A DNA stretch of 64,000 nucleotides from Ligustrum vulgare. Lineage: Eukaryota > Streptophyta > Magnoliopsida > Lamiales > Oleaceae. How positions within the stretch are numbered: the first letter of the stretch is position 1; each line of letters begins with the position of its first letter. The stretch is from positions 23,319,491 through 23,383,490 of the forward strand of contig OY743190.1 of the NCBI GenBank assembly GCA_963555705.1, written 5' to 3'. Positions 24,362 to 35,560 of this stretch are shown here, one piece after another. The notes below the pieces were generated by a model that saw nothing but the letters and a program-made list of their open reading frames with translations, searched no databases and was not told the origin of the DNA. A program made the translations under genes and the position numbers.

Positions 24362-24802
24362 CAATTTGGATGTATTTAACAAACTTGTGCAAGATATTCT
24401 TAACTATGATGAAGAGTTGTTCGAAATGTACAAGGCCATTATTTACTTAATTCCACGTCTGAATCATAAAAAAAGGTTAAGAATGCAATTAAGTATGGTA
24501 GGAACAACCTAAAACTTGAGATTGTCATAGGTCCCCTTAGGAGAAAGGAAATGGAGATTAGGATTGAGAAAGAGGTTAAGAGGAATGGTGAAGTGCACAT
24601 TTTGATGGGTCATTTTAAGCAAAAGTGTCATGTTCAAAACAATAATGACTTATATGATGACTTGAGTGATGATGGTGGTAAGCACATGGGTAAGATTTGG
24701 AACAAGTACAGGTCAAGTATGGGTAGAAAGCGAAGTTATAGTTTTGGTAAGGATGGACGTTTTATTAGGGACCTTCCTAAGAGGAAGGATATGCAGAAAT
24801 AA
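24362..24802 (+). pseudogene. Copia-X gag fragment, downstream part
   Basis: Resumes gag after the MITE with NLDVFNKLVQDI and MYKAIIYLIP, matching LDIFNKLVQDI and EYKAIILLNAIP of the Copia-3 Gag. After one or more frame changes an open stretch (24551-24802) carries a partial zinc knuckle (GHFKQKCHV) whose first cysteines are lost. It then ends, with no pol behind it, so the element has lost its polymerase region. Confidence 0.8.
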
Positions 24803-25750
24803 AATTTGAGAGGTGAGGCAAATGTTGTTGGGTCTTGTTATGACCGAAGTGTGATTGGGGACCCTTATTTCAAGGTAACCTAGCTAATGCATGTGCATCC
24901 GTGTGATCCTTTTTGCATTTTTGATTACTTAATTTGATGCATTACTTTGTATAGCATTTCAACTTGTTTGATATGTGTTACTTCGCATGAATTTGTGTGT
25001 GATCAATTTTACCGTGTGTAAATGTGTATGCATGCATAGTGGATTTGTGATCATTGGCAGTGAGTTGAGTATGTCTTTTGGTAATGTATGGAATAGATTC
25101 CAAAGGGTGCATTGGTGAGATATATGGAGGGTAAGTGTGACATTTGATTTTATCAGAAAATTCTGGTTAGGTGAAGTGTGTAGACTGACACCTTGATCAC
25201 TTCTAGTGGAGATTCATTACCCATTTATGTTGAGAGAAGTAAGGTATTGATAGAGCATCCCATGAACTTAGAATTTATTATTGTTTAACAGGTAGATATG
25301 TGTAGTGTTCAATCTAGTGAACATAGGTAGCGGTGAGTATGATATGTGTTCTCAAGGTAAGAGCTACAGAGAATGGGTTATGACAATTGTGTGAGATCTT
25401 TTCATGAGATCATTTATGCATTGTGTTGTATATGTGTTGGCCACTATGTTTGATTAACTTGGAGTCAGTCTTATGTTCTTTTGCGATCATGTTTGAAAAT
25501 ATTTTTTTATTATCCTATAGTTATATCTGTCATAGATGTGTTTTCTGTTCTTGATTGATTACTGTGATTATTTGTCACCAACTTGGGTATTTTTTATCTT
25601 AGCCCTAGTAAGTAAATGAAGTAGATATGGTATGTCTCGGGTACGAGACGTGAGGTAAGGTCTGTGATTCAAATTTTAATTGGTTGTCTTGATTAGACAA
25701 GTATAAATATTGTGTTGTTTTCAGGTTGATTGTGTATCAAGGTAGAGATT
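24803..25750 (+). other. Copia-X non-coding remainder before the 3' LTR
   Basis: No recognisable pol domain. The sequence is T- and G-rich with many short ATG and GTG repeats, and ends in the purine-rich CAAGGTAGAGATT just before the LTR start TGTTGGATT. Confidence 0.6.
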
Positions 25751-26212
25751 TGTTGGATTTTTTATATCCAATAAATTCGGGCGATGATGTAAAAATGATT
25801 GTGAGATTATATTGACACTGAACAGAATAACTTGACTCAATAATGACTCGAGATCATTGGAAGCAGATTATTAATTAGTAATTGCTCTTGAACGACTTGG
25901 ATGGCCCATTTATGTTGGTTTTATGTGTTTGGGCTTTGCTTTGATGAGTGGCCCACTATTGGCGTGACCTAGCCCTATTGGTTAAAATATACACTACCCT
26001 TTGTCTATTGTTTGCTTTGTTTGCTTTGAGTTTGAAATCACTATAAGTGGGAAAAACACTCTTCCTCCATTGCTAACTCTTTTTTTTTAGATACTATATT
26101 CAACTCTCTTTATCAAATTGTTAGTTAGAGTATTGAGTCGAGCTAAAGTCGAGGTGTCGATTTTGGAGTGCTTACTGAGCCCGGTCGGTGTATTCGAGAC
26201 TCAACGATTTCA
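25751..26212 (+). repeat. Copia-X 3' LTR
   Basis: Begins TGTTGGATTTTTTATATCC and ends CTCAACGATTTCA. It is clearly related to 13180-13686 but shorter and well diverged. Confidence 0.85.
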
Positions 26213-27224
26213 TTACACATTACAAAGAATAAATTAAAAAGAACCAACTTGGAAAAAAAACCTCCCAATAGTGCTATGTGTATTCCTACGTTCATGGTAT
26301 AAAAAGAAGAATAATGATATTCATATTGAAGACTACATATAGTCATCACACATGGCATCACGTTTATTACCATCACACACTCTGTGCACAAGAAAATATA
26401 TCAACATTGGCTTTTTAGGAGAAGAAAGTCAAGTCTGCAAAACATAAAGCACCACACCAAACACCAAACCATGGAATTCTACCACCCATGTCAATGGACA
26501 AGGATATAAATATTACTAGAAGAGCAAATTGTGATATATGTGGAGCATCACTTGCTCTCGAGACCCAACAAATTGAAAGTATATTTGGAAAATATTAAGC
26601 CAAAAGTCCTGTCCTCTCTTAACATAATTCAAAAACAAAATCCAAGTCCCACAAGTTCAAAAATGAATAATCTTTGCCAAAAAAAATATAATAAAATGAA
26701 TAAGCCTGTTTAAACAACCAATCAATATCAAAATAGAGTAGGATCAGGTTCTCACTTCAATCAAAAGGAAAGAAAATCTCGAGGAAGAAACATTAGCACT
26801 CCAAAAGAATCATACATAAGAATCAATAAACAACACCAATCTCCGAAACCTATATCAAAACACATAATTCTCACATAACCCACATTAAAAGATTAAATAT
26901 TTGAAAAACCCTACATAAAAATTCAGTACTTACGAGATTCAAAAACTCAAATGCCTTAAAATTAGACAAGCACATACGAATCATGAAATCTTGAGGGAGT
27001 GTCCAACAGTCCAGATTCTTGGTTTCTCAAATTGCACCAATCGATGTAAATTGACACACCTAAAAAGAAAGACAGATAGATGATGATTATGTAGGAATTT
27101 GTGAGTTATATAAGTTTGTTTTGGTGGGGGTAATAAGGGGCAGCGACAGGGTTCGTGCTATTAAGATTTGCAATTGGATCATGATACATCAAAGAGAAGA
27201 TAGAAGGGAAGGGAAGGGAAGAGG
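26213..27224. other. Unassigned intergenic stretch
   Basis: A-rich sequence with scattered short open frames and no recognisable motif. The last 50 bases (27176-27224, GGATCATGATACATCAAAGA onward) are a near copy of sequence on the far side of CACTA-2 at 39629-39670. Confidence 0.5.
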
Positions 27225-27420
27225 CACTAGTACAGAAACTGGAATACACGTCGGTTGAAAAACGGAATACACGTTGGTTGTAGCGGCGACGTCTATGACG
27301 CAGACGCCTAAAGTCTCAAATTTAGGCGTAGGTTGTAAACCGACGCATAAAGATCAACTTTAAGCGTCAGTTTGCTTAAAGTCAGACTTTAGGCGTCGAT
27401 TCTAAGTACAAACCGACGCC
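27225..27420. promoter_or_regulatory. CACTA-2 left subterminal box array
   Basis: Repeated boxes of the type ACACGTCGGTTG, GGCGTAGGTTGTAAACCGACGC and GGCGTCGATTCT in both orientations next to the terminus. In characterised CACTA elements such subterminal repeats are transposase-binding sites; that role is inferred here. Confidence 0.7.
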
Positions 27421-27456
27421 AATTTTTTTGCATTAAAAATAATTCTCATTATATGA

Positions 27457-27741
27457 CCTGCAATGACCCAAGCCACTGCACGTCATGGCCTGCAGTCACC
27501 TAAACGTGGTCTGCAATGACCCAGGCCACTGCAGGTCGTGGCTTGCAGTGACCTGGACGTGACCTGCAATGACCCAGGCCACTGCACGTCGTGGCCTGCA
27601 GTGACCTGAACGTGACCTGCAATGACCTAGGACACTGCACGTCGTGGCCTGCAGTCACCTGGACATGGCTTGCAATGACCTAGGCCACTGCAGGTCGTGG
27701 CCTACAGTCACCTGGAAGTGGTCTGCGGTGACCTGAACATG
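27457..27741. repeat. GC-rich 53-bp minisatellite
   Basis: Five near-identical 53-bp units plus a partial sixth. Each contains CTGCAATGACC, CCACTGCACGTCGTGG and CCTGCAGT(C/G)ACCTG. Units differ at only a few bases and the GC content is far above the surroundings. It lies just inside the left subterminal array of CACTA-2. Confidence 0.95.
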
Positions 27742-27832
27742 CGCATTACCAAATATATATAATCGACATATACGTAATAAAATTAAATTAACAACAATTA
27801 TACTTACAAAATTGTTAATTTAAGATACAAAT

Positions 27833-27836
<4 letters not shown>

Positions 27837-27923
<87 letters not shown>

Positions 27924-27930
27924 GTATGTA
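27837..27930. repeat. (TA)n/(TATG)n microsatellite
   Basis: About 75 bp of alternating TA passing into TATG repeats, inside CACTA-2. Confidence 0.98.
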
Positions 27931-27967
27931 AATGCAAGTTTGATTACGCTTCGATTTACACAAACCT

Positions 27968-30900
27968 ATGAATGAAGTATTTTTCCCATAAGTTTTGAAT
28001 CTCGATTACTTCCTCCGTTGAATAGTATTCTTTAAATGCCTACAAACAATCAAAATGAATTATTAGTTATTTTTTCATAAAATATAAAGTCCTTATTAAA
28101 AATTCTCATTTTCATTGACTTATACATTTTCTAACGAAGTAAGTTGAAAGTGTTTTGTGACTATCTCATACATATTTCTCATAACGTAGTAGCCATACTC
28201 AGACCCTCCAGGTTGCGGAGGACACTGACTTATTCACATTGAAAACTAACAATATTAGTAATCAAACTAAATAAAATATAGAAATAATTCAAAGATTTGT
28301 AATAAAGTTTAAATCTGTGTTTTCATACTTTTACGTTTTTTCACGTTGTATTGGATTTTGTCCTCATGCCTCCAACTGTCTAATACGTTTTGAAAATCTT
28401 AAATTTCAATAAATTATATCAACAAGCTACAAAATAATAATAAGACTCAAATTTCCTACAGAAATTTTTGCAGAGTCTCCCCTATAAATTGAACTTATCC
28501 AACCTGTAGGGGGACCCTGCTATTCAAAACTATCAACTTCTCAACAATCACAACATAAATGCATCAATTTCACCACAACTCCACAATTATTTCATGAAAA
28601 TTTTCCTAACTTACGTGTTCAATATCGGCTTAATATCTAAGTCACGCTTAGATGCAACAGCTGAATCCAAGAAGTACACCGTATTCTTCTCAGGAGAAAA
28701 AACTAGCAACATCCGGTGATTCCTACGTATTATGAACGTGTAAATACAACTTATATATCATATCATTCAAATTAGATTAAAAAATAGAGAATATCAATGG
28801 CCTTACACCTGAAAATACTGTGCTAGAATGAATTTCTTAGTTTTCATTGCCTTCATGGTGCTGGCCAAGTAATTTATAACACCATTTGCATTTGTTCTTA
28901 CTGAAATCGATGCAATGTGTGTCGGAGACATGAATCCAATCGATTCAATACTGCATTCCTGACACAACTCATGGAGGTACCTAAAAAATAATAATACCAA
29001 TAAATAGAGATAAAATATTGATTTAAATTGAAGTTATAATTTTTTATCAGAAGTCTTACAATGAAAGCACTTGTAAGATAGATGTATCCAACCATTGCAT
29101 CATAAGCAAGTCGGTGATGTCTCCGACTGTAACAAAAAAACCATCCTCGAATGCACAGTTGAACATGGCGACATCTACGGGCACCTGGTAGAAATCATTA
29201 CCAGCAGGCAATTAAAGGGCCAGAGTGTGTAACATTTTGCAATTCTCACCCAGACATTGCAACGTCTCATCGTCAACAATCGCAGATCGCTGGGTAGATG
29301 ACATTTCGAAACTCTTAGGCGTTTTTCCTTCATTAATTTTTTTTTCCTGTTGTAGTGCCTCTTCCTGCAACAAGATAATTTTATCATCTTAACGGGTTAT
29401 ACAAATGTACAAGAAATTAATATTGACAGAAACTTTAATATAACTAAACGTTATTACCTCTCCAAAAATCACCAACTCCTTAGGCCAATGCAAGAAGCTT
29501 CCAATACCTTCCCCCACTGTGGTGTGGTGTTGAGATGACACTGGAATTGTGATATCCCCTTTTTATGCTACTCACAAGTGAAGAAATTATTTAGTCAAAG
29601 TCAAATATTCACTACTCGGGTAAAATAATGACTTAGATTGAATAAATGATTTTATTGGGGTTTAATTGGTAATTACAAAAGTTTTATTGTTCAGATGATC
29701 AAAAATGGAAATTAAGAGATTTAGTTTGCAATTAATTGAAGTTTTAGACTTAATGCTATCTTGTATGAAGATTGAGGGCTCCAATTGCAATTATACATTA
29801 CTTATCCATTTAATTAGAAGATAAGGCTGTGTTTGATACAGCCTTATTTTCCAGGAAAATGTCAAATCATGGAAAATATTTTCCACCTTTTGCATTTGTT
29901 GGGTGTTTGGTTGGAAAAATTTGCCTTGATAAATATTTTCTTAGGTACAACCATTTAAAGCACAACTACCTCATTTGCCCTGAAAATATTTTCTTACCTA
30001 TTTGTTGAGAAAATATTTTCCAGCTAAGGTGAAAAATTCTTTTGCGTCACGTTTGATCATTTTTATTATTGTTAATTGACTTATTTATTTTTCCAGAAAT
30101 TAACATTATTATTATCAAGTACAAATGAGTGAAATATTTTTTTTTTTTTATTAAATTTGTTAAATTTTGATTATTTGCCATAGAAAATAATATCAATCAA
30201 ACAACAAAATTTGGAAAATCTCCCACTTTTTCACCTGGAAAATTAATCTAATCAAACACTTCCAATTAACATTTTCCAGGAAAATAATTTCCAGCCAAAT
30301 CAATTCCTAGAAAATATTTTCCTACCATCTATTTTCCATCTTTTCTATCAAACACAGCATAAGTGTAACTTTTCTCAATTGTTGGAGTGAAACCGACAGA
30401 GGCTTGCTAGAATCCGAAGCAAGGAAGAAAGAAAAGAAAGAAAAAGGAAGAAAGAAAGAAGGAAAAAAAAAAAGTGGGCGCCGATCGATTTTGCAAACCA
30501 TTTTCTCTAGCCTCCATTTTAAGTTCTCCTTAATTTTCAAGAGGTAAGTAAATTCTTTGTTATCGAATATTTCTATATTTATTTTGTAATTAGTGGTTTA
30601 ACTTTGAAGAATTAGAAGAGAGTATACATATTAGGAAGATTGGTGTTGAAGAAAGTGAAAGTTGAAAATGGGTTTGAAAATTATTGCTTCAATCCTTAAG
30701 TTTGTTGTGTTTATATGATATCAAATATGTGATTATGATGTATTAGAGTTGGATAAGGATTTGGGTATGATTTTGCTTATGTTTTCATGAATTTCTCCCA
30801 ATTTTCTGCCAAATTCACACAGGTGCTATTTCTGAAAGTGTTTCCAGAAAATGCTATTTCTGTCAATAGTTTGGAGACATATTTCCTTATGCAGAAATTA

Positions 30901-33475
30901 GTACCAGCTTTCAAAATTCTGGGAATATAGTGCTGTTTTTGTCAACTGTTGGGAATTCATGGAAATTTTAGCATGGAAATTAGATTAAGTGTTATTTATT
31001 AAGGATATGATGTTAAAAGAACTCTTGTAAAGGATTAAATGTTGTTAGTGATTTTAATTGGAATAGAAGTTCGAAATTTATACATCAAGTTATTATTATT
31101 TAACTCTTATTCCAAATTATAGGAATATTGTTTGAGGCACCTACATGAGTAAATATGATCTATTGGACAAGTAAAAGATTCCTAACTAGGTGCGATGAAT
31201 TAAAGAGGTGACGGGAAGATTGAGAAATGCCTACCGACCTAGCCAGTTCATTGCCGAGAACTCGGTGAGTGGAAAAATCTAAGATATTTTCAAATATTAA
31301 TAATTGTTTATATAATTACGTAAAACGTGATTATGTGATTTATTATGAGAATGTCTTATATTCTGACTATAATTAAATGGTATTATAACTTGAAGTATTA
31401 TATGATGCAAATTTAATTTTCGATAAAAATGTACAAATGAGAAAGTATTATTATTTTCGAAATTCTCCACTCACTGAGCTATCAACTCATTATTTTCCCA
31501 CGATTTTTCTTAACAGGTAACAATTGAGTTTTGGAAGCATGAAGAGCCTGTTGATTTCGAAGCCACATTCGTATGACATGTGTAGGTTACTATTTCATTG
31601 AAGGCATTTAAATTCAATTTGGGCCCGCATTATATTGAAATAAAATTATTTTTCATTATTTAGCATATGAATAATAGTAGATCACAGTCAGCCTTGGTGG
31701 TGGGTCCGGCGTTTAGCTGGCATCCATCATCGGCGCACACCAGGTCTCGAGTCCATTAGGGTGATTTGAGACGGGTCGTGTCAGGAATATAGAATGGTTC
31801 TGCACCATCGAAAATGTGGTCAATAGACACCTTAGCATGATCAGGCCAAAGAGGTTGATGGTGCACCACCGTGTCGGGTCCGGCTGGATAAACCATCCCG
31901 CTCGCCACTATTTTTTTCTCACCATTAAGACTTATGGCGAGTCGACAAGGAGTCGGCTTCTATTGTACACCATCATTGAAAATAAATGTTAGCAACTTCC
32001 GGTTGAAATAACATAATTAATGTTAAAAAATTATAAATAACTTAACATTAAATACTTGAAGTCCATGAAATGGATCTGGATCCACGGAGTGGCAACTGCT
32101 GCGAGTTGGTGGTCGGGGTTGTGGAGTTACGTCGACCTCTGCCTCAACATTTAAGCCCAGGCGCTGGAGGATAGCGTCGTATTTAGTCTGCATACTATGG
32201 TACTCCCTCTGCATAGTATCGAATTTACTCTGCATCTCCGACATGGTCTGATGCCTGACCCGCTCAGCAATACTATCCTCCATCTCTGACCTGATCATCT
32301 CCTTAATATCGTCTACTGAGAGGACCCCACATGAACATCTAATGTAATCATCAGGTCTGCCGTAAGCATCCCTCGTGATCACATAGACACCATACCCCCT
32401 CACCCTACCAGGGTGATCCGGCTTACCAAGGGCTTTACTTAAAATATCATGATGTCTATTTGCCACAAATGTCCCCTGCGTTGCCTGCTCAGCTTTTTCA
32501 ACCTATTAACAGAAAAATGAAACGTAAATATAAGTATATATTTAAGTAAATTTGAATTTAAATTATTAAAAAATAATGATGATATACTTACAATTTTGTC
32601 AAACACCCCCCTCATTTTCTCGTTGGGGATGTAATAACTTCCATCTTCTTTCTTCTTGGATCTAGCTCGAATCCAATCTAAACTTCGATCCTCACTTACA
32701 ATTGACGAGCTAATCATGTCGCATGAAGAACTAGAAGATAGTGGGTCACTAACTAGCCACTGTGGCTTCATCCCTGCATAACCAACTGAGCACATATAAT
32801 GTGGATGCTCGTTTCGCAATTGAGCATCCCTGGCCTTCTTACTTTTTCCCTGAAAAATGTCACATCAAGTATTTAGTTTTCAACTCAATAAATCACACGC
32901 GTACATTTAAATATATGTATATATACCTTAAATTTCTCCATCTGGCGTTCTTTCTTGAATGACTCCCATTGCTCTTCAGTTATAAAATCATAAAGGTGTC
33001 TAAGAGATGTATATTTCGGGTGGTCATGTGTAATATAATCATGAACCAGCCGAGTCTTAAAATCTTTCCATCGCATCCCCGCTTTCAACACCCTTTTTTT
33101 GGCCGAGCCATCGGAGATGTTGAACTCCCTCTGAAAGACGAATATAATATGCGATGTTATAGAAAAAAATTACTAAACATTATCAATTAACCATGCATGA
33201 AGTGATAGTACCATTATTTCTTCCCACATCATGTCCTTAAGGCCGGGATCGACCTTGTGCCAATCGCTAATGTCTATGTCAACATGAATACGGACCAAAC
33301 ACCCGACATAATTTCGGAAGTTCCCCTTGCCTGGTCTGATTGGCCTATGTTTTTCATCGAACTCGATGACATTCACTTCCCCCGCATTCTTCATGTTTTT
33401 GCACATTATTGGGCCTCTAGTCCTTTTTGTGCTAGTAGTACGATGATCATCTGAAGATGATGAAGACTAGGCCAT
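27968..33475 (-). pseudogene. CACTA-2 second gene: Transposase_24 (Ptta/En/Spm) plus Ulp1-like protease region
   Basis: The start codon at 33475 is followed by a TAG at codon 3 (33467-33469). Exon-like blocks follow: 33211-33454 (VIEFDEKHRPIRPGKGNF); about 32935-33140 (MRWKDFKTRLVHDYI), with acceptor-like CAG before and GTATAT after; about 32591-32850 (IRARSKKKEDGSYYIPNEK), ending at GTAAGT; and 32045-32505, which holds GKPDHPGRVRGYGVYV, typical of the plant Ptta/En/Spm family, and then a coiled-coil-like stretch. Sequence around 31790-31970 and 29455-29542 continues the protein on either side of an inserted solo LTR. A Ulp1-like region follows: 28803-29000, 28610-28730 (VYFLDSAVASKRDL), 28120-28231 and 27968-28046. 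In the QPGGSEYGYYVM motif the position that is normally the catalytic Cys (E-C-G-Y) is Tyr. The protein probably bound transposon DNA; protease activity is unlikely. Confidence 0.8.
29548..31783 (+). mobile_element. Solo LTR of a Tekay/Del-like chromovirus inside CACTA-2
   Basis: Begins TGTGATATCCCC, ends GGGTCGTGTCA, and is flanked by a perfect 5-bp duplication GGAAT (29543-29547 and 31784-31788). The 2.2-kb body shows the style of chromovirus LTRs, with donor-like GAGGTAAGTAAA at about 30540 and CCACTCACTGAG followed by acceptor-like TTAACAGGTAAC at about 31465-31520. It carries no coding sequence. It interrupts the coding sequence of the CACTA-2 second gene between FDGAEPFYIP and VSSQHHTTVGEG. 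Confidence 0.93.
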
Positions 33476-33517
33476 TATATTGAGACCACTGTAAACGTAC
33501 TTGCACATATAACAACG

Positions 33518-33580
<63 letters not shown>
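33518..33580. repeat. (TA)n microsatellite
   Basis: Pure alternating TA run between the two CACTA-2 genes. Confidence 0.98.
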
Positions 33581-33581
<1 letters not shown>

Positions 33582-34229
33582 AATTATTGTTATCAAAATC
33601 ACAAATGAAATTATTAATAACGTATACAACATATATAAAAAATAAAAGAAAGTTATAAGCAAGAAAATAAACTCACACAATTAATAATCAGGAACGACGG
33701 TCAATCCATAATCCTTCTTCATGATCCCAACGCATATAATTTGATTCAATGTTATCTTCCCCTAAAGTTGCACTCCCTTATATACCGATAGAAAATGGAG
33801 GGGTTTCATCAAAGTGATCATAATCTTCTTCATCTACTACATCACCAATCCCAACAATGCGTCTCTTTCCTTGAAGGACGACTGACCACTTAGTATCGGC
33901 AGGATCAAGAACATAAAATACCTGTTTGGCTTGTGATGCAAGTATGAATGGCTCGTCTAGATAACCCAACCATCCGAAATCCACCATAGAGAATCCTAAG
34001 TCATCCACCCGAACACCCCGTCGGTTATCAACCCATTTACATTGGAAGAGAGAAAACTTGAACTCCCTGTAATCAAATTCCCAAATATCTTCAATGATAC
34101 CATAATAGGACATCAAGGCATCTACTAGCATGGTATCTTTAGCATTTGAAAAATCTCTTGATAGTGTGTCATCTTGACGTTTAGTGTAAAACATATACCT
34201 ATTAATGTCATATCACTAGTACAGAAACA

Positions 34230-34575
34230 GGAATACGCGTCGGTTGGAAAACGGAATACGCGTCGGTTGTAGCGGCGACGTCTACGACGCAGACGCGTAA
34301 AATCTCGACTTTAGGCGTCGGTTGTAAACCGACGCCCAAAGTCAGTTTTGGGCGTCGGTTCTAATTTAGAACTGACGCCTAAAGTCAAAAAATAAAAATA
34401 AAAAAAAAACTTTGGGCGTCAGTTTTAATATAAAACCGACTCCCAAAGTATGTTTTGGACGTTGGTTCTAAATGTAGAACCGACGTCTAAAGTCTTTTTT
34501 TTTTTTTTTTGACTTTAGGCGTCGGTTGTAATATTACAACCGACGCCTAAAGTCTTTTTTTTTTTTTTTTTTGCG
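34230..34575. promoter_or_regulatory. CACTA-3 left subterminal palindrome array
   Basis: A series of near-perfect palindromes. The best, at 34518-34547, is GGCGTCGGTTGTAAT followed by its exact complement, a 30-bp perfect palindrome. Others centre near 34325, 34360, 34420 and 34470. They are probably binding sites for the family's DNA-binding protein, by analogy with subterminal repeats of other CACTA elements. Confidence 0.8.
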
Positions 34576-34739
34576 GGGGAGGCATCACATTTCTTTCATC
34601 CATTCCGCTGCATTAGAAATTCAATAATTCAAATATTGCAATTTATCCATCTAATAACTAAAAATCAACAATACAAAATTAAATCAATAACTAGTTGAAA
34701 CACCCATACATATATACAAACACATCTATAATATAAATA

Positions 34740-34782
<43 letters not shown>
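34740..34782. repeat. (TA)n microsatellite
   Basis: Alternating TA run inside CACTA-3, continuing as mixed TATACA sequence to about 34920. Confidence 0.97.
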
Positions 34783-34787
<5 letters not shown>

Positions 34788-35204
34788 AACATATATACAT
34801 TTATATACATTATATATAATACATATATATACATATTATTTACATACATTATACATGCATAAATATTATTACATATATTTACATACATTATATATATACA
34901 TATAGATAAAAACACATGTATATAAAGAGAGAGGTGGGTCTCTTACGAGATGGTGGAGGCGCGCGGTGGTGGCGGAGGTGCGAGTCCGGTGATTCGGGGA
35001 GAGGAAGAGATAAAGAGCGAGGGGAGGAATGTGGTGATGAACGTTGCCGGGAAATGGAGGAATGGTGTTTGTGGTGGTGACGGCGACATAGTGCGGTGGT
35101 TCGGGTGAGAGAAAAATAAAGAGAGAGGCGGGAAGAGATCGAGTAGTGAAAAAAATATAGATGATCTGGGCTTTTTGCGTATAAGTAAATAAAGGAATAC
35201 GCGT

Positions 35205-35560
35205 TGGTTCTTCAAGAACCGATGTGGTAAACCGGAGAATGGGCGTCGGTTGTAACCTAAAGTAAAAATAAATAAATAAATAAATAAAATTTGACTTTAG
35301 GCGTCGGTTGTAATATTACAACCGACGCCTAAAAAAATATATTTTTTTTTTTACTTTAGGCGTCGGTTGTAATATTACAACCGACACCTAAAGTTTTTTT
35401 TTTTTGTTCCTAAAGAATACGCGTCGGTTCTTGGTTTAAACTTTACACGTCGGTTGTAATATTACAACCGACGCCCATTCTTCGATTATATTTACAAAAA
35501 TGCCACCGTCCTTTTATAGGCGTCCGTTTTACTAAAAACCGACGTATATTCCTCATTTTT
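35205..35560. promoter_or_regulatory. CACTA-3 right subterminal palindrome array
   Basis: The same perfect 30-bp palindrome as on the left recurs at 35300-35329, with near-perfect copies at 35359-35388 and about 35447-35476, plus ACGCGTCGGTTC boxes at 35208 and 35420. They are separated by T-rich and A-rich spacers. Confidence 0.8.

Larger units (their letters stand above)
13180..26212 (+). mobile_element. Copia-X: old Ty1/copia element, outermost layer of a nest
   Basis: Two related LTRs face the same way: 13180-13686, followed by primer site TGGTATTAGAGCT (13690-13702), and 25751-26212, preceded by purine-rich CAAGGTAGAGATT. Between them only gag fragments belong to this element (14180-14359 and 24362-24802), followed by about 900 bp of non-coding sequence before the 3' LTR; protease, integrase and RT are missing. 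The rest of the 13 kb is later insertions. The flanking 5-mers TTCAC and TTACA match poorly, as expected for an old copy. That the two LTRs belong to one element is inferred from orientation, the primer site, the purine tract and continuity of gag. Confidence 0.8.

Noticed and set aside
27457..27741. Regular repeat considered as a CRISPR-like array
   Set aside because: Units are contiguous 53-bp copies with no unique spacers, in a plant transposon. It is a minisatellite.
34691..34915. Open frame of repeated Tyr-Ile residues
   Set aside because: Translation of a TA microsatellite.
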